Shown piece after piece: positions 9,572-17,928 of a stretch of 64,000 nucleotides of DNA. Position 1 is the stretch's first letter. Each line of letters opens with the position of its first letter. The notes beneath the pieces are model-generated. The model was not told the origin of the DNA, searched no databases, and saw only the letters and a program-made list of their open reading frames with translations. A program made the translations under genes and the position numbers. This DNA is from CAVZMI01 sp050011775 (GTDB lineage: Bacteria; Bacteroidota; Ignavibacteria; UBA10030; CAVZMI01), in assembly GCA_050011775.1 (NCBI GenBank), contig JBEKIL010000004.1, positions 62,001 through 126,000 of the forward strand, given 5' to 3'.

Positions 9572-11258
9572 TCAACTCAATTTTTATACCTTCGAGCGGC
9601 CAGCGTGCACGCAGTTTCACAGTGTCTGGATACACGGCAAATCGGGCAGCCGATTGGTACGGGTATGGTTTCCCGGGTGAGTATATTCGCTTACCCTCGC
9701 GATCACGGAATGTTTGAAGGAGATATTTTCCTTCAGGAAGATTCTGGATAATGAATGCCCCTGTTGCATCGGCGACGGCCATATATGTCGGCGCGACGGA
9801 TATATTCACCTCTGTCGCCAGGATTACAAAGTCTCCTTTTTCATTTGTTGAATCGACGACGACTCCAGAGATACTCGAAAGCTGTAAGGCGTTTACCGTT
9901 CTGAAACGGTGTCTTACTACGGAATCACGCATGACATTCCCTGCATAATCGATCACCGACTTCCCCCGAAGTTCTGCGGTGTACCATTCAGCACTCCGTA
10001 ATTGTCGGAGAGGTCTGTAACTCACAGTTGCGCCGTGCAACCATTCGAAAGCCCCTTCGACCCGCACCTTGTTTGAATCCAGAAGCGTGAATCCCTTTTC
10101 AAGCGAATCACGTATCACCGCATCATCAAACTGCAGTTCAGGCGATATAGAAAATGGAACATTACGTGCGCTATCGCCGGGCATGAAATGCTGGATTCGA
10201 GGCCGGAGAGTGTCTCGTCCTGCAGGTGCCTCAAAAAAGATATCCCTCTGTGGGGCGAGTAGTGAATCACCCGCTTCTGCTCTGAGAGCCGACACTCCGA
10301 CGATATACTTTGCCCCGGCACGAAGAGTATCGGTGACAAGGATAAGAGATGATAGTTGTTGTGATTGCGAAAACCAGTCGCGTACGGTCACCATTTCATT
10401 TGAAAGTGAATCGATAATTTCGAAAGCGCCTGTACGGACACTGAAACGACTGAGCGCTTTATTAAATCGAAGCGATACATGGCGATTATCCCGTGATTGT
10501 GCAGACATCAGTCCAAGGTGCGTCGTATCCTCTTTTGACATTTGAAGAAGAACATTACCTATCAATCGATTATGTTTATCAAGGTGAATATCCTTAAATG
10601 GAACACCATATTCATCCATTCCCGGATCATATAGGTAATTTCTAATCTCATCGCGGACCGCAAGCAGGCGATAGGACCCATCGGGGATATTCTGGAGTGA
10701 AAAGTTGCCACCCTTTCCCGTCTGTGTGATGAAATCAGGACGCGTATGAATTGGATTGAGCGTATCGATCTGAATACCATCCAGCCGATATGCGAAAAGG
10801 AGAATCCCCTCCGGCTTCGGATTAACGACTTTTCCGGCAATAATACCATGGTCGATGCTGTCACCCGTAGAGAAAGCCAGCGTATATGCCTGTGCCATTC
10901 GATTTTGATTATTGAGATCAATCACATCAGTACCGACAGTCACAACATAGGTTGTGTTTGCACGAAGTGAATCAGAAAACGTGATATCGACTTCCGTACC
11001 GCTCCATGAATATTCCAACGACCCGACATAGGGGGAAATGAAGATTGCATCCTGAACGGAGTTTCGATCGACATATTCGCTGAACTCCAGTGTAATTTTC
11101 CCCGGTCGTACGCAAGTTGCGTTTTGAGTGGGAAATGTGCTGATAATCGTCGGTGGCACTGTATCCAGAGGCCCCCCTGCAGGCGGGACAATACCGGCGC
11201 ACCCGATTAAAATCAGACAGAGAATAGGCACGAAATTCAGAATATATTTCATTCTCAT
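9567..11258 (-). CDS. Ig-like (Big_5) domain lipoprotein
   Basis: About 563 residues from the ATG at 11258. The frame extends upstream to a TTG at 11297, but the signal peptide MKYILNFVPILCLILIGC sits just after 11258, and the lipobox LIGC marks a lipoprotein. The mature protein starts GIVPPAGGPLDTVPPTII and continues into an SbsA/Big_5-type Ig-like domain (PGKITLEFSEYVDRNSV). This N-terminal layout is characteristic of a widespread Bacteroidota family of unknown function. Two later segments (KVVNPKPEG... and VVVDSTNEKG...) look like carboxypeptidase-regulatory-type beta-sandwich repeats, with FSLQNIPDGSYRLLAVRD and FIIQNLPEGKYLLQTFRDR as near-duplicate blocks. It is probably anchored in the envelope. 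The gene begins immediately after mltG on the same strand and may be co-transcribed. Confidence 0.85.
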   Translation of the reverse strand: MRMKYILNFVPILCLILIGCAGIVPPAGGPLDTVPPTIISTFPTQNATCVRPGKITLEFSEYVDRNSVQDAIFISPYVGSLEYSWSGTEVDITFSDSLRANTTYVVTVGTDVIDLNNQNRMAQAYTLAFSTGDSIDHGIIAGKVVNPKPEGILLFAYRLDGIQIDTLNPIHTRPDFITQTGKGGNFSLQNIPDGSYRLLAVRDEIRNYLYDPGMDEYGVPFKDIHLDKHNRLIGNVLLQMSKEDTTHLGLMSAQSRDNRHVSLRFNKALSRFSVRTGAFEIIDSLSNEMVTVRDWFSQSQQLSSLILVTDTLRAGAKYIVGVSALRAEAGDSLLAPQRDIFFEAPAGRDTLRPRIQHFMPGDSARNVPFSISPELQFDDAVIRDSLEKGFTLLDSNKVRVEGAFEWLHGATVSYRPLRQLRSAEWYTAELRGKSVIDYAGNVMRDSVVRHRFRTVNALQLSSISGVVVDSTNEKGDFVILATEVNISVAPTYMAVADATGAFIIQNLPEGKYLLQTFRDREGKRIYSPGKPYPYQSAARFAVYPDTVKLRARWPLEGIKIELK

Positions 11259-11297
11259 CACGGAATAATAATCGACCTTCGAATTACGTACAACCAA

Positions 11298-12335
11298 TTA
11301 TTGTCTACGACTTGATATTCTATACTGCGAACGGAAGCGGTGATATCGCTGCACAGCACGCTGGTGTTCGGCATAACTCTTGGAAAACACATGCCCCTGT
11401 GCTCCGTTGGACACAAAATAGATATAATTGTGCTCTGAAGGGTATAATGACGCAAGAATAGATTTCCTGCCGGGATTGTTGATTGGTGCCGGCGGTAAAC
11501 CGAAATTCCGGTATGTATTGTACGGAGAATCAATCCTCAGATCCCGATACAATATCCGTTGATCCGAATCGAGGAGATATCGCACTGTTGGATCTGCTTC
11601 GAGTCGCATATGCCTTCGCAGTCTATTATAGTACAATCCGGCAATTATGGGACGTTCATCATCAAGTACGGCTTCCCATTCGACAATCGAGGCTAATGTA
11701 AGAATCTCGTTCATTGTTCGATGCAATTCAGCGGTACGTTCTTGAAGCGTATCATTATAGAACTGCTTGAATTCCTCGACGAGCCGGGTAATGATTTCGC
11801 GCTCATCAACCTCCCAGTAGAATCGATATGTTTCGGGAAAAAGGTATCCCTCCAATGTATTTGCGCTGATGCCGAGAGAGTGGATGAACTCGATATCGGT
11901 GCAGGCTGCCAGGAATCGTTCGCGATTGATTCCGAGATGTTTCTGGAAAATATCAGCAATATAAGTTGTGCGCGAGCCTTCGGGAATTGTTATGTTAATA
12001 ATGAGTCTTGATCTTCCCTCGTGGAGATCGGTAAGAATTTCCATGGTGCTGACCCCGCTCCTGAAGAGATATTTACCCGTTTGAATCGTCTCGGTCCACC
12101 CCAGAAGGTTACCGGCAATGAGTAGTGATAAACCGTGATCAATCACACCGGCCGAACGTAACGAATCTACTATCGTGCTGAACGGGACACCACGCGGAAT
12201 GGTAATAACGATTTCGCTTTTCCCATAGAAAAAATGATGAACATAGAAAATCTCATAAATCCCAACACTCAATATAATGACGATGCCAACGACGATGATT
12301 TTTGTTATCCTGGATTTTTCGGGAGGCCACCACAT
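11298..12335 (-). CDS. mltG: endolytic murein transglycosylase MltG
   Basis: 345 residues with a single N-terminal membrane segment (about 12-34) and a periplasmic LysM-like plus YceG catalytic region. It cuts nascent glycan strands and terminates peptidoglycan chains at the inner membrane. Recognisable family blocks are ITIPEGSRTTYIADIFQ, LEGYLFPETYRFY, LTLASIVEWEA containing the catalytic Glu, ADPTVRYLL, DSPYNTYRNFGLPPAPINNPG and HNYIYFVSNG. Its start codon overlaps the aroQ stop by one base (TAATG at 12337-12333), so it is translationally coupled to the upstream genes. Length and motifs look complete. Confidence 0.95.
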   Translation of the reverse strand: MWWPPEKSRITKIIVVGIVIILSVGIYEIFYVHHFFYGKSEIVITIPRGVPFSTIVDSLRSAGVIDHGLSLLIAGNLLGWTETIQTGKYLFRSGVSTMEILTDLHEGRSRLIINITIPEGSRTTYIADIFQKHLGINRERFLAACTDIEFIHSLGISANTLEGYLFPETYRFYWEVDEREIITRLVEEFKQFYNDTLQERTAELHRTMNEILTLASIVEWEAVLDDERPIIAGLYYNRLRRHMRLEADPTVRYLLDSDQRILYRDLRIDSPYNTYRNFGLPPAPINNPGRKSILASLYPSEHNYIYFVSNGAQGHVFSKSYAEHQRAVQRYHRFRSQYRISSRRQ

Positions 12336-12643
12336 TAATTCTTTCCCTCCGACTGCGACGATGTAGACTGCCGCTGGACCATCGCCTCACGTTCAAGCCG
12401 GCGAGATTCATCAACGATACGCTCAAAAAGCCGTCGGAGCGCTTCAGACGTGAGCGGTCCCGTATTCCATCGCAGAACATTCTGCACTATCTCTTCCTCG
12501 CGTTTCGGCGAATAAGCATCCAGCCCCAATTTCTCTTTTATTTTTCCTATTTCATTCGCATAGGTCGCACGTTTGTTGAGGAGCCGGACGAGCTCCTTGT
12601 CCACTTCATCGATTTTTTGCCGCCAATCGTCTATTGTGCTCAC
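12335..12643 (-). CDS. aroQ: chorismate mutase, AroQ class
   Basis: 102 residues, all-helical AroQ-type chorismate mutase that converts chorismate to prephenate for phenylalanine and tyrosine synthesis. The N-terminal helix MSTIDDWRQKIDEVDKELVR is the typical start of these enzymes (R-x-x-I-D-x-x-D). KRATYANEIGKIK supplies the active-site Arg and Lys residues, and PKREEEIVQNV is the second helix signature. It is monofunctional, with no prephenate dehydratase or DAHP synthase domain attached. The start overlaps the trpA stop by four bases (ATGA, 12640-12643), linking it to tryptophan synthesis from the same precursor, chorismate. Confidence 0.9.
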   Translation of the reverse strand: MSTIDDWRQKIDEVDKELVRLLNKRATYANEIGKIKEKLGLDAYSPKREEEIVQNVLRWNTGPLTSEALRRLFERIVDESRRLEREAMVQRQSTSSQSEGKN

Positions 12644-13491
12644 GTGGCTGATCCCTCCTTTGGGGGAGTGGTATCTGGTCTGAGTGACGTTAAGAATGCA
12701 CCCGCACGTACCGCAGTTTCTTCAATCGACTGACAATTACCCAGCGCTTTAATTAAAGCCGAACCAACAACAGCTCCATCGGCGTACTGCCACACCCGCT
12801 CGACATCATCACACGACGAAATTCCAAATCCTACGACAAAGGGTTTCGTTGTATTGTGTCGGACATTTTCCATGAAACTGCGGAATTTCTGATCCTGTTC
12901 GAAATCGTGATAACTCCCCGTGACTCCGGTTATCGATACACAATAAGTGAAATCACTAGAAAGTGCATCGAGAGTGCGAATTCGTTCCGGTGTGGATGTC
13001 GGCGCGATGAGGAAGATCATACTCAATCCTGCCGCGTATGTATGTGTGCGAAGAGCCCCCGCTTCTTCCGGCGGTAAATCCGGCACAATAATTCCGTCGA
13101 CACCGGCCGCAATCGTATCTCGACAAAAATTTTCAATACCGTATCGCATCAAAGGATTACTGTACCCCATTAAAATAACCGGGACGTCGCTTTCTTTTCG
13201 AAACTCCTTCACAGATGTCAGAATGCTTTGAAGTGTGACACCGTTTCCGATGGCAACCATTGATGAATGCTGAATGATCGGACCATCCGCAAGAGGATCG
13301 GAAAAGGGAATTCCCACTTCGATCAGATCAGCCCCTGACCCATCCAATGCCCGGAGTATCGGGAGAGTACATCCTTTTAGTGGATACTCCGGAGTCATGT
13401 AGGGAATGAGGGCTTTCCGTCCGGTATTATGCAATTCCAGAAATATTTTTGCTATTCGATTATGCAAGTGGAATCCTTGATTATCATTCAA
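12640..13491 (-). CDS. trpA: tryptophan synthase alpha subunit
   Basis: 283 residues, slightly longer than the usual 260-270. It cleaves indole-3-glycerol phosphate and passes indole to TrpB. The signature GADLIEVGIPFSDPLADGPI contains the catalytic Glu and Asp, PDLPPEEA and YCVSITGVTGSY are the flexible loop regions, and GFGISSCDDV binds phosphate. No trpB or other trp gene is in this window. Instead the gene lies between tsaD (overlap of eight bases, 13484-13491) and aroQ (overlap of four bases), so its expression is coupled to a tRNA-modification gene and not to a trp operon seen here. Confidence 0.95.
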   Translation of the reverse strand: MNDNQGFHLHNRIAKIFLELHNTGRKALIPYMTPEYPLKGCTLPILRALDGSGADLIEVGIPFSDPLADGPIIQHSSMVAIGNGVTLQSILTSVKEFRKESDVPVILMGYSNPLMRYGIENFCRDTIAAGVDGIIVPDLPPEEAGALRTHTYAAGLSMIFLIAPTSTPERIRTLDALSSDFTYCVSITGVTGSYHDFEQDQKFRSFMENVRHNTTKPFVVGFGISSCDDVERVWQYADGAVVGSALIKALGNCQSIEETAVRAGAFLTSLRPDTTPPKEGSAT

Positions 13492-14503
13492 TATGTGCGA
13501 CAGCAGAGAGATTCAACGGTGATGTTATTCCTCTTGAAATTTTCATCCAACCGACGTATGCGACCATTGCCCCGTTGTCGGTACAGTACTCCATCTGTGG
13601 AGCATGAATCCTGAACCCGAGTTCTTCAGATTTTAAAAGCATTGCACTCCGAAGTCCTTTATTGGCTGAAACACCGCCGGCAACGGCGATATCACGGACT
13701 TTAAATCGCTGTGCAGCGCGAATTGTTTTTGATACAAGGACATCAAGGACTGCAGACTGAAAACTCGCACAGATGTTTGCAAGAAGAATACGATTTTTTT
13801 TCAGCGTATCGTTGTGCAGCAGTTTCGTGTCACGCAAGTAATAGAGAACCGCTGTTTTCAACCCACTAAAACTGAAATCAAAATTATCTTCATGAAGATA
13901 AGAGCGGGGAAATCGGATATAATTCTTATCTCCTTCAGCTGCAAGTTCATCAATCACCGGCCCACCGGGGTACTCGAGTCCGAGCATTTTAGCGACTTTA
14001 TCATATGCCTCACCCGCTGCATCATCGTTCGTCTGTCCGAGCAAAAGATGGTCGAAAGGAGCACGCACAAAGAGAACCTGTGTATGTCCGCCGGAAACAA
14101 TCAGACAGACGAATGGATATTCAGGCGGTTTCCCATATTTTGAACTCAAGAAATTTGAATAAACGTGCCCTTCCAGGTGGTTGACCCCGACAAAGGGAAT
14201 CTGAAGCCCAAGAGCGAGTGCCTTTCCGAAATTCAAACCAATCAAAAGCGAACCTACCAATCCCGGTCCATACGTCACGGCAATTCCCTGAAGATCGGCA
14301 CGGGAAATACCGGCTTTTCTCAAAGCTTCATCGATTACCGGGATTATCAGCTTCTGGTGCGCCCGCGATGCGAGTTCAGGAACAATACCACCATAGACCG
14401 AATGAACAACCTGAGAAGAAATAACATTCGAGAGCAGCACCCCGTCATTTAGTACTGCTGCCGATGTTTCATCACATGAGGTTTCGATTCCCAGAATATT
14501 CAT
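13484..14503 (-). CDS. tsaD: tRNA N6-adenosine threonylcarbamoyltransferase
   Basis: 339 residues, normal length. TsaD transfers the threonylcarbamoyl group to A37 of tRNAs reading ANN codons, working with TsaB and TsaE. Visible ASKHA-fold motifs are MNILGIETSCDETSAAV (phosphate 1), PELASRAHQKLI with the metal-binding His, VTYGPGLVGSLLIGLNFGK, VSGGHTQ and GGVSANKGLR, and the C-terminal YCTDNGAMVAYVG. It is the first gene of the tsaD-trpA-aroQ-mltG minus-strand operon. A good promoter lies immediately upstream at 14516-14544. Confidence 0.97.
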   Translation of the reverse strand: MNILGIETSCDETSAAVLNDGVLLSNVISSQVVHSVYGGIVPELASRAHQKLIIPVIDEALRKAGISRADLQGIAVTYGPGLVGSLLIGLNFGKALALGLQIPFVGVNHLEGHVYSNFLSSKYGKPPEYPFVCLIVSGGHTQVLFVRAPFDHLLLGQTNDDAAGEAYDKVAKMLGLEYPGGPVIDELAAEGDKNYIRFPRSYLHEDNFDFSFSGLKTAVLYYLRDTKLLHNDTLKKNRILLANICASFQSAVLDVLVSKTIRAAQRFKVRDIAVAGGVSANKGLRSAMLLKSEELGFRIHAPQMEYCTDNGAMVAYVGWMKISRGITSPLNLSAVAHIE

Positions 14504-14515
14504 ATAAACATTTTT

Positions 14516-14544
14516 ATTATAGAGAGAAACGTCGAGATTTGCAA
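14516..14544 (-). promoter_or_regulatory. sigma70-type promoter for tsaD-trpA-aroQ-mltG
   Basis: On the minus strand TTGCAA (14544-14539) and TATAAT (14521-14516) are separated by 17 bp. The ATG of tsaD lies at 14503, giving a very short leader. The -10 box is a consensus match. Confidence 0.65.
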
Positions 14545-14563
14545 GTTAATGTTGTATTATTCG

Positions 14564-14592
14564 TTGTATTTCTTGGAGCACCTTCGTATATT
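14564..14592 (+). promoter_or_regulatory. sigma70-type promoter for the nucleotide-sugar operon
   Basis: TTGTAT at 14564-14569 and TATATT at 14587-14592 with a 17-bp spacer. It points towards gmd and is divergent from the tsaD promoter in the same short intergenic region. Predicted start is near 14599, upstream of the AAAGGAG site at 14617-14623. Confidence 0.55.
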
Positions 14593-14629
14593 CATTTGAT
14601 AATTTCATTTCAAGCTAAAGGAGCGAACT

Positions 14630-15631
14630 TTGCCAAAAGCATTAATTACAGGAATTACCGGACAGGACGGCTCATATCTTGCTGAATTACTTCTCTCCAA
14701 AGGATATGAAGTACATGGAATCATCCGTCGTGCAAGTACATTTAACACCGAACGAATCGATCATCTGTATAATGATCCACATGTAAACGGCATAAAATTA
14801 TTCCTGCATTATGGCGATCTGGCCGATTCGTCAAACCTTATGAAGCTGCTCCACTCGATCCAGCCCGAAGAGGTCTATCATCTGGGTGCTCAGAGTCATG
14901 TTCGTGTAAGTTTTGATATTCCAGAATACACCGGTGATGTTTCGGCATTATCGACGACGCGGCTCCTCGATGCGATGCGGCAGACGGGGATCACAGCGCG
15001 ATTTTACCAAGCGTCGAGTTCTGAAATGTTCGGGAAGGCCCGTGAGATTCCACAGAAAGAGACAACACCTTTTTATCCGCGAAGTCCATACGGTGCTGCC
15101 AAGGTTTATGCCTATTGGATTACGATAAATTATCGGGAAAGCTACGGAATGTTTGCCTCCAACGGTATTCTATTCAACCATGAATCACCAAGGCGCGGCG
15201 AGACATTCGTCACCAGAAAAATTACACGTGCGGTTGCTCGCATCCTTGCCGGTTTACAAAAAAAGTTATATCTGGGGAATCTTGAGGCGCGACGTGACTG
15301 GGGGTACGCCCCCGAATACGTTGAGGCAATGTGGCTAATGTTACAACAGAAAGAAGCCGATGATTTCGTTATAGCAACGGGTGAGACCCACAGCATCAAA
15401 GAGTTTTTAGATGAATCATTCGGACTGGTTGGCCTCGACTGGCACCGCTACGTTGAAATCGACCCGCGGTATTTCCGTCCCGTAGAAGTCGACTTCCTCG
15501 TCGGCGATGCGTCGAAAGCCAAACAAAAATTCGGCTGGGTTCCGCATACATCATTTAAGGAGCTTGTAAAACTTATGGTCGACGCCGATATTGCAAAGCT
15601 TGAGAAAGAACAAAAAATAACATTGCGATAA
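14630..15631 (+). CDS. gmd: GDP-mannose 4,6-dehydratase
   Basis: 333 residues starting at a TTG (14630) six bases after AAAGGAG. No better ATG exists and the Rossmann glycine motif starts at once (ALITGITGQDGSYLAELLL). The short-chain dehydrogenase fold converts GDP-mannose to GDP-4-keto-6-deoxymannose, the first step to GDP-fucose, GDP-rhamnose or GDP-perosamine. Family signatures include GIIRRASTFNTERIDHLY, HYGDLADSSNL, ASSSEMFGK with the catalytic Ser/Glu, SPYGAAKVYAYW with the Tyr-x-x-x-Lys pair, FNHESPRRGETFVTRKI and RRDWGYAPEYVEAMW. It is six bases from the next epimerase, clearly one operon. Confidence 0.95.
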   Translation: MPKALITGITGQDGSYLAELLLSKGYEVHGIIRRASTFNTERIDHLYNDPHVNGIKLFLHYGDLADSSNLMKLLHSIQPEEVYHLGAQSHVRVSFDIPEYTGDVSALSTTRLLDAMRQTGITARFYQASSSEMFGKAREIPQKETTPFYPRSPYGAAKVYAYWITINYRESYGMFASNGILFNHESPRRGETFVTRKITRAVARILAGLQKKLYLGNLEARRDWGYAPEYVEAMWLMLQQKEADDFVIATGETHSIKEFLDESFGLVGLDWHRYVEIDPRYFRPVEVDFLVGDASKAKQKFGWVPHTSFKELVKLMVDADIAKLEKEQKITLR

Positions 15632-15636
15632 AGAAT

Positions 15637-16593
15637 ATGGCTAAAGCATTTTTTGAGGATAAGCGGGTTGTCGTTACGGGGGGACGTGGTTTTTTAGGTT
15701 CATGGATTGTTGAAAAATTACAGGCCCGGGGATGTAAAAATATATTTGCCCCTCTCATCACAGATTACGACTTAAGGGAAAAAGAGAACATCCAGCGTCT
15801 TTACAGTCAAGCGAAACCTGATGTTGTAATTCACCTTGCATCCGTTGTCGGAGGAATAGGCGCCAATCTGGAAAATCCGGGGAGGTTTTTTTACGATAAC
15901 GCGATAATGGGAATCCAGTTGATCGAACTGGCGCGCCAATTTAAGATTCCAAAGTTCGTCGCCATCGGCACCATCTGTGCATATCCCAAATTTACTCCTA
16001 TCCCCTTTCGCGAGGAGAATCTCTGGAACGGCTATCCTGAAGAAACAAACGCTCCTTATGGGCTTGCTAAAAAAATGATGCTGGTCCAGTCACAGGCATA
16101 CCGTCAACAATATGGGTTTAATTCGATCTTTCTTCTTCCAGTCAATCTTTACGGTCCTCGTGATAATTTCGACCCTCAATCGTCACATGTCATTCCGGCT
16201 CTGATCAAAAAATGCATCGATGCACAGAATCGCCACGATCAATATATCGACGTATGGGGGGATGGAACCCCGTCGCGGGAGTTCATTTATGTCGAAGACG
16301 CGGCAGAAGGAATCCTCCTGGCCACCGAGCTATATAATAAATCCGAACCGGTCAATATCGGGGCAGGATTTGAAATAACTATCAAAGAACTGGTATCCCT
16401 CATTGCGCGACTCACAGGATTTCAGGGCGAGATCCGATGGGATACCTCAAAACCAAATGGCCAACCCCGCCGGATGCTCGATACATCACGCGCCAGAAAA
16501 GAATTTGGATTTACAGCGCGAATACAATTCGAAGAAGGTTTGAAAAAAACAATCTCCTGGTACCGCGAATTTTCCTTATCATCCATTTCATAA
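15637..16593 (+). CDS. NAD-dependent epimerase/reductase, GDP-L-fucose synthase-like
   Basis: 318 residues of the extended short-chain dehydrogenase family. The Rossmann motif is VVVTGGRGFLGSWIVEKL. The NPGRFFYDNAIMGIQLIELA and IGTICAYPKFTPIPF blocks, the Y-x-x-x-K pair in APYGLAKKMM, and VNLYGPRDNFD resemble GDP-L-fucose synthase, which epimerises and reduces the GMD product. The position immediately after gmd supports that role. It differs from classical Fcl in the serine-cysteine catalytic area (GTICAYPK rather than GTSCIYP), so another GDP-deoxysugar synthase is possible. A confident gene symbol is therefore withheld. Confidence 0.8.
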   Translation: MAKAFFEDKRVVVTGGRGFLGSWIVEKLQARGCKNIFAPLITDYDLREKENIQRLYSQAKPDVVIHLASVVGGIGANLENPGRFFYDNAIMGIQLIELARQFKIPKFVAIGTICAYPKFTPIPFREENLWNGYPEETNAPYGLAKKMMLVQSQAYRQQYGFNSIFLLPVNLYGPRDNFDPQSSHVIPALIKKCIDAQNRHDQYIDVWGDGTPSREFIYVEDAAEGILLATELYNKSEPVNIGAGFEITIKELVSLIARLTGFQGEIRWDTSKPNGQPRRMLDTSRARKEFGFTARIQFEEGLKKTISWYREFSLSSIS

Positions 16594-16602
16594 GGTGCAT
16601 AA

Positions 16603-17904
16603 ATGAGAATCGCCGTTGTCGGTATCGGCTATGTGGGACTCGTTGCCGGTGCATGTTTTGCCGAGATGGGGAACACGGTCGCCTGCGTTGATGTCGACCG
16701 AAGAAAAATCACACTTCTGAAAAAAGGAGAAATCCCGATTTATGAACCGGGGCTGGATGAGCTTGTTCGAAAAAATATACGAGAAAAACGCCTCTCTTTC
16801 ACAACGCAACTCCGTGAAGGAATCAAGCATTCCCAGGTAATTCTTCTTGCACTCCCAACACCGCCGAATGAAGATGGAACTGCTGATCTCCGGCACGTTC
16901 TAGCGGTGGTTGAACAGACTGGACGCTTAATAAAAGACTATAAGGTTATTGTGAACAAGAGCACTGTTCCTGTAGGAACTGTTGCACGTATCAGAGAAAT
17001 CATCCGCTCGAAAACTCGAGTGCCGTTTGACGTAGTTTCCAATCCGGAATTTCTCAAGGAAGGAAGTGCCGTTGAGGATTTCATGAAGCCCGATCGTATT
17101 GTGATCGGATCGAGCTCAGAGAAGGCCATAGCCGTTATGAGGCAGCTATATGAACCGTTCATCCGTACAGGCAATCCTTTTATCGTGATGGATGAAGCAA
17201 GTGCCGAACTGACGAAATATGCCGCAAATTCGCTTCTGGCCACGAGAATTTCGTTCATGAACGAAATCGCAAGTCTTGCGGAAAGCGTCGGTGCGGATGT
17301 CGACAAAGTCCGCATCGGCATCGGCTCCGACCCACGCATCGGGAAATCGTTTCTCTTTCCAGGCGTCGGGTATGGCGGTTCGTGTTTCCCGAAAGATGTG
17401 AAAGCACTGATTAAAATCGGAGAACGCATGGGGCAGGATTTTAAAATCCTCAAAGCCGTCGAAGAGGTTAATAACCGACAAAAACGTTCCCTGATCCCGA
17501 AAATTAAACGGCATTTTGCACATTCGGTGGAAGGAAAAACATTCGCAATCTGGGGACTTGCATTCAAGCCAAAGACCAACGATATCAGAGAAGCACCATC
17601 CATTGTCATTATCCAGGAACTACTCAAACTCGGTGCAAAAATCCAGGCCCACGACCCTGCCGCTATGCCTGAGGCCAAAAAAGTTTTCGGCACAAAAATA
17701 AAACTATGCGCAACACCCTATGAAGCGCTACGACGAGCCGATGCACTCATTATAGTGACTGAATGGAACGAATTCCGTGAACCCGATTATGAAGAAATGA
17801 AAGAGATTATGCGGGGCCTTGTAATTTTTGACGGACGGAATATTCTTAATGTGCAACAACTTCGGTCAAAAGGTTTTGCCTATTATGGAGTCGGACGACG
17901 ATAA
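16603..17904 (+). CDS. ugd: UDP-glucose 6-dehydrogenase
   Basis: 433 residues, typical. It oxidises UDP-glucose twice to UDP-glucuronate with NAD. The N-terminal Rossmann domain starts MRIAVVGIGYVGLVAGACFA. STVPVGT, NPEFLKEGSAVEDFMKPDRI and the catalytic-cysteine signature GVGYGGSCFPKDVKAL are all present. The C-terminal UDP-binding domain has WGLAFKPKTNDIREAPS and ends normally. It lies nine bases downstream of the epimerase. GDP- or UDP-N-acetyl sugar dehydrogenases share the fold, but this motif set fits the UDP-glucose group. Confidence 0.93.
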   Translation: MRIAVVGIGYVGLVAGACFAEMGNTVACVDVDRRKITLLKKGEIPIYEPGLDELVRKNIREKRLSFTTQLREGIKHSQVILLALPTPPNEDGTADLRHVLAVVEQTGRLIKDYKVIVNKSTVPVGTVARIREIIRSKTRVPFDVVSNPEFLKEGSAVEDFMKPDRIVIGSSSEKAIAVMRQLYEPFIRTGNPFIVMDEASAELTKYAANSLLATRISFMNEIASLAESVGADVDKVRIGIGSDPRIGKSFLFPGVGYGGSCFPKDVKALIKIGERMGQDFKILKAVEEVNNRQKRSLIPKIKRHFAHSVEGKTFAIWGLAFKPKTNDIREAPSIVIIQELLKLGAKIQAHDPAAMPEAKKVFGTKIKLCATPYEALRRADALIIVTEWNEFREPDYEEMKEIMRGLVIFDGRNILNVQQLRSKGFAYYGVGRR

Positions 17905-17928
17905 TAATAATTGATTCTCTGGAGCTTT

